From positions 13,644 to 77,643 of the forward strand of contig DBMR01000001.1 of NCBI GenBank assembly GCA_002298785.1: DNA of 64,000 nucleotides. Direction: 5' to 3'. The notes under the pieces are model-generated. The model had not been told where the DNA came from. It did not search any database and worked only from the letters and a program-made list of their open reading frames with translations. A program made the position numbers and the translations under genes. The stretch is from Verrucomicrobia subdivision 3 bacterium UBA693 (GTDB taxonomy: Bacteria > Verrucomicrobiota > Verrucomicrobiia > Limisphaerales > UBA8199). The first letter of the stretch is position 1. Every line of letters begins with the position of its first letter. Positions 17,922 to 26,059 of this stretch are shown one piece after another.

Positions 17922-18359
17922 TCACGGTTGCGCAGCCCGGCGAGCACGCCACTGGCTCGCCACCTGGGCATGTGCCATCACGACGTCCGGGTCCCGCTGC
18001 AACGCGTCCTCATAATGCCGGGCGAAACCGGAGCCGGTATCAGAAGCCACGAGCAAGCGTGCGGGTTCTCGCAACAGGCTTTCCACGACGGCGGGCATTA
18101 CCGGTTTCCGGGCGTCGAGGGCTTCGTCCATGGAAACGATGAGTCGCGAAAGCGGGCTCAACCAAGCGAACCAGGGATCGCTGGTGACCAGTTGGAGAAA
18201 ATGGTTGGGCGATTGGATGCGGCCGATGGTGGATTCGTACTGCACGCGCTCGGAATCCACCAGCGCTTTATGCAGGTTCACCAGGGCGGCACGCATGGTT
18301 TCCAACAGTCGCCGATTGGCCGCCAACCGGTCGGCGACGCTTGGGTCGTTCGTTTCCAC
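17922..18359 (-). CDS. Conserved protein of unknown function
   Basis: 145 residues, soluble and mostly helical, with no signal peptide. The start is a GTG at 18359; a stop lies a few codons upstream in frame and no ATG is available. The central stretch YESTIGRIQSPNHFLQLV followed by DPWFAWLSPLSRL has the look of a conserved core, but I cannot assign a family. A Trp/Phe-rich surface and the helical pattern would suit a small four-helix bundle. It follows the DUF2959 lipoprotein gene by 62 bp on the same strand and may be cotranscribed with it. Confidence 0.6.
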   Translation of the reverse strand: METNDPSVADRLAANRRLLETMRAALVNLHKALVDSERVQYESTIGRIQSPNHFLQLVTSDPWFAWLSPLSRLIVSMDEALDARKPVMPAVVESLLREPARLLVASDTGSGFARHYEDALQRDPDVVMAHAQVASQWRARRAAQP

Positions 18360-18421
18360 CCCCTTATCATAGCACGTTTAGGGGAGTTTGAAGCCGCCGC
18401 GACGTCCATCCGCGCAACCTG

Positions 18422-19069
18422 TCATTCCATGTGCTTGATGAAGGCGTCGGCGCGCGCGATCGAGGTGTTCATGGCTTCAATGAGGCGATTGATCTCGGTG
18501 GTGATATTTACCGCCTCACCTTTCAACGAAGCCACCGCCTGCGCGTTCAGATTGTGCTTCATGTACAGGACGTAATCGTTGAGCTGGCGCAGCACTGGGT
18601 CCATGGTCAACTCCGCACTCTTCAGGGCCTGGTGCATGTCGTCGTACTTGCTCTTGGTCGCCGCGAGCTTTTCGCGGCTGCCTTCCCGCAATGACGGGGT
18701 GCTGATTTGCTGAATCTCACGCTCCCATTCTGCAAACAAGTCGCTCGACACCGTCTCGACCTCTTTGATCCGTTTGTGCACCGCGTCCGCACGGGCCACG
18801 CAATCTTCATGATCACTCTTCAGCGAATTATAGGCCTTCTCCAGGTTGCCACCGTCGAAGCGTGTGATTTCCTTCAACCGGGTCAGGGCATCCTTGAATT
18901 GCTCCTGGGCGCCCGCCTGCGCGTCGCGGGCTTTAACCACATCCTTTTTCAGCAAGTCCCGTTTGTAGACCCCCAGCTTTTCATAAGCGGCATAATAGGT
19001 CGACCGGCAGCCTATCACGGCAGTGAGCAGCACCATGGAGATGGTTAACAGAAAGATCTTTCGTTTCAT
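18422..19069 (-). CDS. DUF2959-family lipoprotein
   Basis: 215 residues from the ATG at 19069, chosen because GCAGGA sits 6-8 bp upstream and a lipoprotein signal follows at once (MKRKIFLLTISMVLL-TAVIGC). C21 would be the lipidated Cys. The start of the mature protein, RSTYYAAYEKLGVYKRDLL, and the long coiled-coil-rich body match the DUF2959 family, whose function is unknown. It is expected to be anchored in the outer or inner membrane and to project a helical rod. It is divergent from the CE15-like gene with about 80 bp between starts, which probably holds both promoters. Confidence 0.82.
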   Translation of the reverse strand: MKRKIFLLTISMVLLTAVIGCRSTYYAAYEKLGVYKRDLLKKDVVKARDAQAGAQEQFKDALTRLKEITRFDGGNLEKAYNSLKSDHEDCVARADAVHKRIKEVETVSSDLFAEWEREIQQISTPSLREGSREKLAATKSKYDDMHQALKSAELTMDPVLRQLNDYVLYMKHNLNAQAVASLKGEAVNITTEINRLIEAMNTSIARADAFIKHME

Positions 19070-19150
19070 GATATCCTGCCCATTTGTACCTTGACCCAAA
19101 TTGTAACGCACCCTCAAAATCAGGACCAGCCAAACGCCAAAGACTAGACT

Positions 19151-20518
19151 ATGTTCACGACCTGGTTGCCTACCTGCCCAACACCCGTGCCCGGAATTCG
19201 CCTCCATCCAAAAGCAGACCGACTCGCCTGCCTTTTGCCGGCAGCACTCGCACTTACCCTCCTCTCCGGATGCGCGACACCACCGGCAAAACCGACCTTA
19301 CCCGAAGCGGGCGCCTTGCCGTCGCAACCCGGACTACCCGACCCGCTCACCATGCTGAACGGGACCAAAGTAACTTCCCGAGACCAATGGGTAAAACAGC
19401 GGCGTCCGGAACTCCAGGCCTTGTTTGAGCATTACATGTACGGCCAATTCCCGCCCGCTCCCGCCTATTTCAATGCTCGATTCGTTGGACGCTACCCGGA
19501 TTTTCTCGATGGCGCGGCGACCCTCAAGTTGATCACGCTGGAAACCGGCCCGGCGCCGGCGCCCAAAATTGACCTGATGGTGATCGTCCCCAATCAGCGC
19601 ACCGGCCCGGCCCCGGTCTTTCTGACCATGAATTTTTGCGGTAATCACGCGCTCACGACCGACCCCCGCGTGCCGCTGCCCCGGTCCTGGATGGCCGACT
19701 GGTGCCCCGGTTGCACCAACCACGCGGCCACCGACGCCGGCCGCGGCGCCCAGACTGTGGACTGGCCTCTCGAGGAAATCGTACGGCGCGGCTATGCCCT
19801 GGCTTCCTTCTACAGTGGCGATGTGGACTCAGACCGCGGCGACGTGAGTCAGGGTGTCTACGCCTACCTGGCCCATGGAGATGCGGCACGCAATCGGCCT
19901 GCGGATCGCGGCACCATCGCCGCCTGGGCCTGGGGATTCCAGCGCTGTGTGGATTACCTCGATGATGATTCTGAAATTGATGAACACCGCATCGCCACGC
20001 TCGGCCATTCGCGCAACGGCAAAACCGCACTCCTCGCCGCCGCGTTCGACGAAAGGATCGCCATGGCCTTTCCGCACCAGGCCGGCTGCGGTGGCAGTGC
20101 CCCCAGCCGTGGAAAAATCGGCGAATCGGTCAAAGCGATCAACGACCGTTTCCCCCACTGGTTTAACGGCGAATTCAAAAAATTCAATGACGCGCCCGAT
20201 CGTCTGCCTTTTGACCAGAATTGCCTCGTGGCCCTCTGCGCCCCGCGCCCGGTGCTGTTCTCCGCCGCGGAAGGCGATCAGTGGGCCAACCCGGCCGGTC
20301 AATTTCAGGTGCTGCAAGCCACCGACCCAGTCTACCGGCTGTTGGGTTATGAAGGTTTAGGCGTCGACAAAATGCCGCCCGCGGGTCAATTGGTCGGTGA
20401 CCGTCTCGGCTACTACATCCGCGAGGGCAAACACTCCATGACCACCGGCGATTGGAAGGTGTTCCTGGATTTCGCCGACAAGCATTTCAAAGGCGGCGGC
20501 GCCAAGTCAGGCAAATGA
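19151..20518 (+). CDS. CE15-like glucuronoyl esterase (lipoprotein)
   Basis: 455 residues. A long basic leader ends in a lipobox LLSGC (C41), so it is probably membrane-anchored. The alpha/beta-hydrolase core has the CE15 pattern: nucleophile S287 in GHSRNGKTA (the family norm is GCSRxGK, so the Cys is His here), YALASFYSGDVDSD earlier, and FPHWFNGEF and CAPRPVLFSAAEGDQWANP later, the latter two providing substrate and acidic residues. A catalytic His is likely in YYIREGKHSM. CE15 enzymes cleave the ester between lignin and 4-O-methyl-glucuronic acid side chains of xylan. That agrees with the GH10 enzyme 4 kb away. Confidence 0.85.
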   Translation: MFTTWLPTCPTPVPGIRLHPKADRLACLLPAALALTLLSGCATPPAKPTLPEAGALPSQPGLPDPLTMLNGTKVTSRDQWVKQRRPELQALFEHYMYGQFPPAPAYFNARFVGRYPDFLDGAATLKLITLETGPAPAPKIDLMVIVPNQRTGPAPVFLTMNFCGNHALTTDPRVPLPRSWMADWCPGCTNHAATDAGRGAQTVDWPLEEIVRRGYALASFYSGDVDSDRGDVSQGVYAYLAHGDAARNRPADRGTIAAWAWGFQRCVDYLDDDSEIDEHRIATLGHSRNGKTALLAAAFDERIAMAFPHQAGCGGSAPSRGKIGESVKAINDRFPHWFNGEFKKFNDAPDRLPFDQNCLVALCAPRPVLFSAAEGDQWANPAGQFQVLQATDPVYRLLGYEGLGVDKMPPAGQLVGDRLGYYIREGKHSMTTGDWKVFLDFADKHFKGGGAKSGK

Positions 20519-20602
20519 AGAATCCGGAGGACGGTGCTCCATTCCAAAGACCGCCTCCAATTATAGTAGCGCCCACAATGCAGTGGACGTAAAAGAACCG
20601 GA

Positions 20603-21340
20603 ATGAAACCAAACGCAGCGCCCGCGAGCGCCGCAGCGCCGGCTTCGCCTTCGCCCGCCTCGATTCTCCTCACGATCGCTGGCGAGTCGCTCGTGCAGGC
20701 CTGGGTGGTGCTGCTACTTGGCGGAATTGCCTTGAGCCTGGCCGGCGGCATCTTCGCCGAGATGATTCCATCGCGACCCCCGAGATTCACCCCGGCAGCG
20801 GAGGCCACCGACGCTCCGGCGCTGGTCAAAGCCTGGTCTGCCGGCTGGGTGACATTGAAGCACTATCGGCTGGTCGCGCTGGCGTCGGTGTTTTTCGTGC
20901 TCAGCGCCAGCGCCCGTTTCTACGGCCGCCGACCATCTGCCGACATCGAGTCAGCCTCCCGCACCCGCCGCGCTTTCGGCCAGTTGAAAAAGGATTGGTT
21001 CGGGTTGCTCGTGGGCAACGCCTTTGGTGCCCTCATCGCCACCTACATCGCCAGATGGATCACTTTTTCGTTCGAACGCTCGCTGTTCCAGGGCTTGTTG
21101 GCGGCAATCTTGTCGACGATTTGGCAGTTCATTTCACCGGTGTTCGGACCCAGCCTCGCCGGCGCCCTTCAGGATTGGTGGCAGTGGGGCATGGCTAACA
21201 ATACGCGGTTCATGTTTTGGATGTTCTTTATCGGATCGGTCCTGGACGACCTCGGACTCCCGAACTTCAAAACGCTGGCACGGTGGAGTTGGCGGCGCCT
21301 GCGCCACCGAATCAACCCCGCCCTGCAAGCAGGCCACTGA
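20603..21340 (+). CDS. Membrane protein of unknown function
   Basis: 245 residues. After a Pro/Ala-rich N-terminus (1-20) there are hydrophobic segments near 22-50, 90-105, 133-152, 160-185 and 205-218. A basic tail WSWRRLRHRIN ends the protein. No family is recognised. It follows the CE15-like gene by 84 bp and precedes the exopolysaccharide promoter region. Nothing in the sequence shows a catalytic motif. Confidence 0.6.
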   Translation: MKPNAAPASAAAPASPSPASILLTIAGESLVQAWVVLLLGGIALSLAGGIFAEMIPSRPPRFTPAAEATDAPALVKAWSAGWVTLKHYRLVALASVFFVLSASARFYGRRPSADIESASRTRRAFGQLKKDWFGLLVGNAFGALIATYIARWITFSFERSLFQGLLAAILSTIWQFISPVFGPSLAGALQDWWQWGMANNTRFMFWMFFIGSVLDDLGLPNFKTLARWSWRRLRHRINPALQAGH

Positions 21341-21395
21341 AGCCAAAAGTGTAAGTCGAGAGCGCGGTGGTCCTCCTTGGATTTGTGTCGTTTTC

Positions 21396-21512
21396 AAATA
21401 CTGACGACTGATCCCCCCGAGCGGTCTCAAACACCGCAATCGAAAGTTGTCAGTCCTGCATCTTTTTGTGCAGTCGCGGGCAACAAATACTGAGGACTGA
21501 TGACCTGAGCGG
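21396..21512. repeat. Two direct copies of a short dispersed repeat plus an inverted half
   Basis: Copy 1 (21396-21424) and copy 2 (21485-21512) share AAATACTGAnGACTGAT and end in GAGCGG. The inverted TCAGTCCT at 21450-21457 can pair with AGGACTGA at 21493-21500. The same TGAGGACTGA core recurs at 43107-43116, so this looks like a dispersed non-coding repeat. Confidence 0.5.
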
Positions 21513-21607
21513 CCAAAGGAGCGCAACTCCAGCGAATGAGGTCTTTTCTCCTCTTATTCTGGCATTTACACGAAATGAGCAACGCGAATGAAACACGCTA
21601 AAGTACG

Positions 21608-21636
21608 TTGACATTCGTAAGCCTATTCAATATAAA
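21608..21636 (+). promoter_or_regulatory. Sigma-70-like promoter of the exopolysaccharide operon
   Basis: A consensus -35 TTGACA (21608-21613), a 17-bp spacer and TATAAA (21631-21636) lie about 40 bp upstream of the first EPS gene. This is the best promoter match noticed in the window. Confidence 0.65.
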
Positions 21637-21678
21637 TGCGAACAGTAGCATCCGGGAGCGGATAACCAATGAGTTATC

Positions 21679-22434
21679 ATGGAAATCGAGGCCAGCAACC
21701 CTGCTCAGATATCGGCACCTGCAATGCCCCTGTATTGCACCTCCGACGAGGCCAACAGGAGACTCACTCACCCTCTACTCAATTCCCCGGCAAGGTTTAC
21801 TGAAGTCCGCACACAACTGAGGAAAAGGCGGACATATCTCGTTCTCAAACGGCAGATGGATTTCTGGCTGGCGTTGGGAGCTCTGCTGACCCTCCTCCCC
21901 GTAATACTGATGGTATTTTTGCTCCTCCGGCTCAGCTCGAAGGGGCCCGCGTTCTTCAGACAGACCCGCGTTGGACTCCAGCAGAAGCCTTTCGTCATGT
22001 ATAAATTCCGCACCATGCGGGTTGGGCCGGAGCCCTTTGTGACCGAGGCGCAACGCGAAGCGGCCAGAAGTGGCATTCTGGTCAAAGGTGGTAAAGACCC
22101 CAGGGTTACCGCCTTGGGTCGCATCTTACGCGTCACGAGCCTTGACGAACTGCCCCAGTTGATCAACGTGCTGACCGGTGATATGAGCCTCGTCGGCCCC
22201 AGGCCGCTCCTCCCGTTCATGCTCGCGCCCCACCCGGAGTTCACCGCGATTCGCTCTCTCGTGCGGCCCGGAATCACTGGGCTCTGGCAACTGCGGGACC
22301 GTGCGAACAATACCAGCGCGGCGGCGATGATGCCGCATGATCTGGAATACGTGCAGCACATTAGCCTGGGACTCGACCTGGCCGTTTTACTACGGACACC
22401 ATGGGCGGTTGCCTCAAGAAAAGGAGCTTGTTGA
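21679..22434 (+). CDS. Polyprenyl-phosphate sugar-1-phosphate transferase (EPS initiation)
   Basis: 251 residues of the bacterial sugar transferase (WcaJ/PglC core) family. A basic ~55-residue leader is followed by one hydrophobic segment (60-83). The catalytic domain has YKFRTMR, SLDELPQLINVLTGDMSLVGPRP and RPGITGLWQLR, where the family's conserved Asp-Glu and phosphate-binding residues lie. It lacks the large N-terminal membrane domain of WbaP-type enzymes. It transfers a sugar-1-phosphate to undecaprenyl phosphate, the first step of polysaccharide repeat synthesis. It heads the EPS operon behind the promoter at 21608; the next gene starts 2 bp after its stop. Confidence 0.93.
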   Translation: MEIEASNPAQISAPAMPLYCTSDEANRRLTHPLLNSPARFTEVRTQLRKRRTYLVLKRQMDFWLALGALLTLLPVILMVFLLLRLSSKGPAFFRQTRVGLQQKPFVMYKFRTMRVGPEPFVTEAQREAARSGILVKGGKDPRVTALGRILRVTSLDELPQLINVLTGDMSLVGPRPLLPFMLAPHPEFTAIRSLVRPGITGLWQLRDRANNTSAAAMMPHDLEYVQHISLGLDLAVLLRTPWAVASRKGAC

Positions 22435-22436
22435 AG

Positions 22437-23573
22437 ATGCCAACCAGTGTGGATTACCTGGTGGTTGGCGCTGGATTAACGGGCAGCACGATCGCGCGTC
22501 TGCTGAGTGACAAAGGCCGTGAAGTTTTGATCCTGGAACGGCGCCGGTCCCCCGGCGGCAACGTAATCGATTTTCTTCATCCCTCACAAATTCGGGTTCA
22601 CAAATATGGCCCCCACTATTTTCGCTGCTCGTCACGGCGCATATGGGACTTCGTCAACCGTTTCTCCAAGTTCTATCGCTACGAACCAACGGTAAAAATT
22701 GTCGCGGATGGCCAATATTGGGACTGGCCCATCAATCGGGACCTGGTCGCAAAGCACCCCCGCAGCCCGGCACCGCGGCCGAAAGTGAAGCCCCAAGATT
22801 TCGAGGAGGCTTGTCTCCTTAAGATGCCCAGGGCGGTCTATAAGGCGTTTGTCGAGGGCTACACTCGCAAACAATGGGATGTGGACCCCCGCTCCCTCGA
22901 TCCATCTCTGGCCGACCGGATCCGCATCAACAACACCGGCGAGAGCACGCTGACCCCAAATTCCTCGTTTCAAGGATTACCCACGGATGGCTACAGCGAA
23001 ATGATGAAACGGATGATTGAAGGCATTCCGTGCTCTCTGGGCGTTGATTTTCTGCGACGCCAGTCCGAATTCCGCGCGCGAAAAGGGTTGGTCTTTACCG
23101 GTGCCATCGACGAGTTCTTTGGGTTCGAGCAAGGGCGCCTGGGTTACCGCGCCCACCGGCGATGCCACAAGTTCCTGCGCGACTGCTCCCAATACCAGGC
23201 TTGGCCACAAGTCAATTATGCCGACCGCGCCGACCCTGGACTGCTCCGGCGAGTTGAGTGGAAGCATTTGATGCCGCCGAGCGCGCGCAAGCAAATCCAG
23301 GGCACCGTAATAACCGAAGACCGTCCCTTCACGCCACGGGATCCGGACGACTTTGAGTATCCTATTCCCACCCGGCAAAACTCCCGCCTTTCTGAATATT
23401 ACCGTGCGCGCGCCGCAACCGTTCCAAAACTGACCATCTGCGGCCGCCTGGGCTCCTACCGGTATATGGATATGGATGCCGCGATCGAAGCAGGCTTTGG
23501 GATCGCCAAACGCTTGTTGAGCGAGAAGAGCAAAGCAGTCTGTCCCGGTGTGACCATCGCGCATGAACTATGA
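22437..23573 (+). CDS. glf: UDP-galactopyranose mutase-like flavoprotein
   Basis: 378 residues from the ATG at 22437, chosen because AAGGAG lies 10 bp upstream and the dinucleotide fold begins at once: LVVGAGLTGSTIAR, then LILERRRSPGGN. Other UGM motifs are KYGPHYF, GYTRKQW, FTGAIDEFFGFEQGRLGYR (the YTGxIDEYF..G.L.YR region with its substrate-binding Arg) and the terminal LGSYRYMDMDAAIEAG, which binds FAD. UGM converts UDP-galactopyranose to UDP-galactofuranose using reduced FAD, suggesting that the polysaccharide contains Galf. The sequence is somewhat divergent after the YR motif, so another sugar is possible. The stop overlaps the next start by 4 bp. Confidence 0.82.
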   Translation: MPTSVDYLVVGAGLTGSTIARLLSDKGREVLILERRRSPGGNVIDFLHPSQIRVHKYGPHYFRCSSRRIWDFVNRFSKFYRYEPTVKIVADGQYWDWPINRDLVAKHPRSPAPRPKVKPQDFEEACLLKMPRAVYKAFVEGYTRKQWDVDPRSLDPSLADRIRINNTGESTLTPNSSFQGLPTDGYSEMMKRMIEGIPCSLGVDFLRRQSEFRARKGLVFTGAIDEFFGFEQGRLGYRAHRRCHKFLRDCSQYQAWPQVNYADRADPGLLRRVEWKHLMPPSARKQIQGTVITEDRPFTPRDPDDFEYPIPTRQNSRLSEYYRARAATVPKLTICGRLGSYRYMDMDAAIEAGFGIAKRLLSEKSKAVCPGVTIAHEL

Positions 23574-24769
23574 AGATGGTGGTCTTTGCTCATACCCCAC
23601 CGCCGGCGCATGGCCAGAGCCGAATGGTACAACTCCTGGTCGATAGCCTTTCCGAACCTGCGCGCGGCAACGACCTAATTGAGCCGGTGCAGTGCTATCA
23701 CGTGAATGCACGGCTCTCCCGGGACTTGCAGGACGTCGGCCGGGCAGGCTGGCAAAAGATCTTTCGGTTGGCTGGTTACTGTCTCCAGGCGCTCGGGCTC
23801 AGAGTGCGGCACCGACCAAAGGTCTTCTATTTTCTTCCGGCAGCCCCGATTCGCGCGTCGCTCTACCGCGACTGGTTCGTCATGCTTTTATGCAGACCAT
23901 TCTACCGCCACACAGTTTTCCACTGGCACGCGGTAGGTCTGGGGCAATGGCTGGAAAACCAGGGCGCCGGGTGGGAGCGCCGCATCTCTCACGCACTCCT
24001 GGACGGCGCTGACCTGGCGATCGTCCTTTCAGAACTCAACCAGGCTGATGCCCAGAAGTTCCGGCCCCGGCGCCTCGCAGTGGTTCCGAACGGCATTCCA
24101 GACCCCTGCCCGGATTACGCGAAGACCACAGGAGCGCGCCGATCCAAAAGCCTGGAACGACGGCGAGCCCTCCTCTCAGGCGAACCTTCAGACGGGGAAA
24201 ACGACACCACGGTTCACGTGCTGTTCCTGTCTCATTGCACTCGAGACAAGGGCTTGTTCGACGCGATTGAAGGTTTGCGTTTGGCCAACCAACAACTGGC
24301 CGCGGGAAAATCACGGCTCCACTTTAAATTGTCGATTGTCGGCGCCTTCCGTTCCGAGAGCGAGCGAGCAGAGTTGCAACGCATTCTTTCAGAGCCGACC
24401 GCCCACGAATGGCTCGTTTACCGGGGTTTCCTGGATGGTGCGGCCAAGGCGGCTGCCCTGGAGGAGGCCGACTTGTTTTGTTTCCCCACTTACTACGCCA
24501 GCGAGGGGCAACCTCTAAATCTCATCGAAGCCATGGCTTACGGTCTGCCCATCATCACCACACGTTGGCGGTCGATCCCCGAACAATTGCCCCCCGACTA
24601 TCCCGGGCTGGTGGAGGTGAACCGCCCGGACCAGGTCGCCGCCGCTTGCCTTCGCATGTTGACCGAATCAGGCGAACCGCTACGCCGCAGGTTCCTGGAA
24701 ATGTTCCTGCTGGAAAGGCATATCGCGGCGCTAACGAAAGAACTCTGCGCTCTCGCCTCCGGGGGATGA
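23570..24769 (+). CDS. GT4-family glycosyltransferase
   Basis: 399 residues with a GT-B fold. The N-terminus FAHTPPPAHGQSRMVQLLVD is typical of GT4 acceptor domains. The C-terminal half has VLFLSHCTRDKGLFDAIEG, a donor-domain strand, and the EX7E-type region FPTYYASEGQPLNLIEAMAYGLP, in which the two Glu bind the nucleotide sugar. It should be a cytosolic or membrane-associated retaining transferase adding one sugar to the lipid-linked repeat. Its ATG overlaps the upstream stop (ATGA), and the next gene starts 18 bp after its end. Confidence 0.88.
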   Translation: MKMVVFAHTPPPAHGQSRMVQLLVDSLSEPARGNDLIEPVQCYHVNARLSRDLQDVGRAGWQKIFRLAGYCLQALGLRVRHRPKVFYFLPAAPIRASLYRDWFVMLLCRPFYRHTVFHWHAVGLGQWLENQGAGWERRISHALLDGADLAIVLSELNQADAQKFRPRRLAVVPNGIPDPCPDYAKTTGARRSKSLERRRALLSGEPSDGENDTTVHVLFLSHCTRDKGLFDAIEGLRLANQQLAAGKSRLHFKLSIVGAFRSESERAELQRILSEPTAHEWLVYRGFLDGAAKAAALEEADLFCFPTYYASEGQPLNLIEAMAYGLPIITTRWRSIPEQLPPDYPGLVEVNRPDQVAAACLRMLTESGEPLRRRFLEMFLLERHIAALTKELCALASGG

Positions 24770-24787
24770 TGGCCAACGCGACCGCAC

Positions 24788-26056
24788 ATGGACCACCCTT
24801 ATAAAGTGCTGCTTTCGGCCTACTCTTGCCGGCCTGGGTACGGTGGTGAATCGGGGATTGGCTGGAGCATCGCCTTGCAGGTCGCCAAGCGCCACGACAC
24901 CGTGGTCCTGACGCGGTCCGGGAATCGGCCATTGATCGAACGCGGGCTGGCTTCTCTACCCCCTGCGGCACCCCGACCGCAGTTTGTCTACTTCGATCAT
25001 TCACCAGTGGCAATGGCGACTCAAAAATGGGGCCTGCCCGGCACCTCCTGGTGGCGCTATCAGTCATGGCAGAAGAGAGCCCACCAGGAAATTGAGCAAC
25101 TCCAACGCCGGTTCAAGTTTGACCTGCTACATCACCTGACCTGGGCCACGTTCCGGTCGGTTCCGGCGGTTTGGGGGCACGGGGTGCCGACGGTTTGGGG
25201 GCCAGTGACCGGGATTGCGTACACCCCCGCCAATCTTTTGCCCTGGCGCTGGCCCTGGGAACTGCTCCACGAACTGGTGCGAAACGCGAGCAACTTCAGG
25301 ACCCGCACCCGACTTGACCGGGCCGCCGGGTTTTGTAGCGCCATCCTGGTTTCAACGGAGGAAACCCGGAGCGCATTTGCCAACTCGGGGATTCCCACCC
25401 AGGTAATACCTGAGGCGGGTATTCATGAAATGCCGCCACCGAAACCCCGCGAAATGCGCTCCACTCTGAAGCTGATGTTTTCCGGGCGAATTCTCTTTTA
25501 TAAAGGTGTGCACCTGGCTTTGCATGCTCTGAAGGCGTCGGGGGTTCAAGCGGAGTTTGCCATTTTCGGGGATGGCTCATTACGGCGCGCTATGGAGCAC
25601 TTGGCGCGGCGTCTCGCAATTAGTGACCGGGTCAAATTCCACGGTTGGGTCGACCGCGATGTCCTCTTGGGACTGTACCCGGACTTTGACGTCTTCCTGT
25701 TTCCCAGTCTGCACGACGGCATTCCCCAGGCGTTGCTCGAGGCTATGGCTAATGGCTTGCCGGCCATTTGCGTGGATCGCGGCGGCCCCGCCATGATCGT
25801 CAATGAACAGTGTGGCATTCGGGTTAGTCCAGACAACTTCGACCAACTCGTGGCGGACCTTGCCCGCGCGATAGTCCGCTACGACCAGGATCGAGCCTTG
25901 CTCGCCGCTCACGGGGCCGACGCCTACCGCCGAGTCACCAACCATTACCGGTGGGATATACTGGGCGAGCAACTCAACTCGGTGTACCACCAGGTGCTTG
26001 AAGGACGCGCCGGAACCTTGTCGAATCGGAGCGGACCACGCCCCACGGGAGCCTGA
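24788..26056 (+). CDS. GT4-family glycosyltransferase
   Basis: 422 residues with a GT-B fold. LLSAYSCRPGYGGESGIGWSIA at the N-terminus is the acceptor-side motif of a GT4 subgroup. HHLTWATFRSVP and VWGPVTGIAYTP follow. The donor domain has LMFSGRILFYKGVHLALHA, IFGDGSLRRAME, RVKFHGWV and the EX7E region FPSLHDGIPQALLEAMANGLP. It is probably the second retaining transferase of the EPS pathway; the sugar is unknown. It is followed after 3 bp by the GTG start of the large fusion gene. Confidence 0.9.
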   Translation: MDHPYKVLLSAYSCRPGYGGESGIGWSIALQVAKRHDTVVLTRSGNRPLIERGLASLPPAAPRPQFVYFDHSPVAMATQKWGLPGTSWWRYQSWQKRAHQEIEQLQRRFKFDLLHHLTWATFRSVPAVWGHGVPTVWGPVTGIAYTPANLLPWRWPWELLHELVRNASNFRTRTRLDRAAGFCSAILVSTEETRSAFANSGIPTQVIPEAGIHEMPPPKPREMRSTLKLMFSGRILFYKGVHLALHALKASGVQAEFAIFGDGSLRRAMEHLARRLAISDRVKFHGWVDRDVLLGLYPDFDVFLFPSLHDGIPQALLEAMANGLPAICVDRGGPAMIVNEQCGIRVSPDNFDQLVADLARAIVRYDQDRALLAAHGADAYRRVTNHYRWDILGEQLNSVYHQVLEGRAGTLSNRSGPRPTGA

Positions 26057-26059
26057 CTT

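Larger units (their letters stand above)
21341..21678. other. Intergenic region with short repeats and the EPS promoter
   Basis: This 338-bp stretch has no gene. It holds two direct repeats with the core AAATACTGA(C/G)GACTGAT (about 21396-21424 and 21485-21512), an inverted TCAGTCCT (21450-21457), and a strong sigma-70-like promoter at 21608-21636. Confidence 0.6.
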
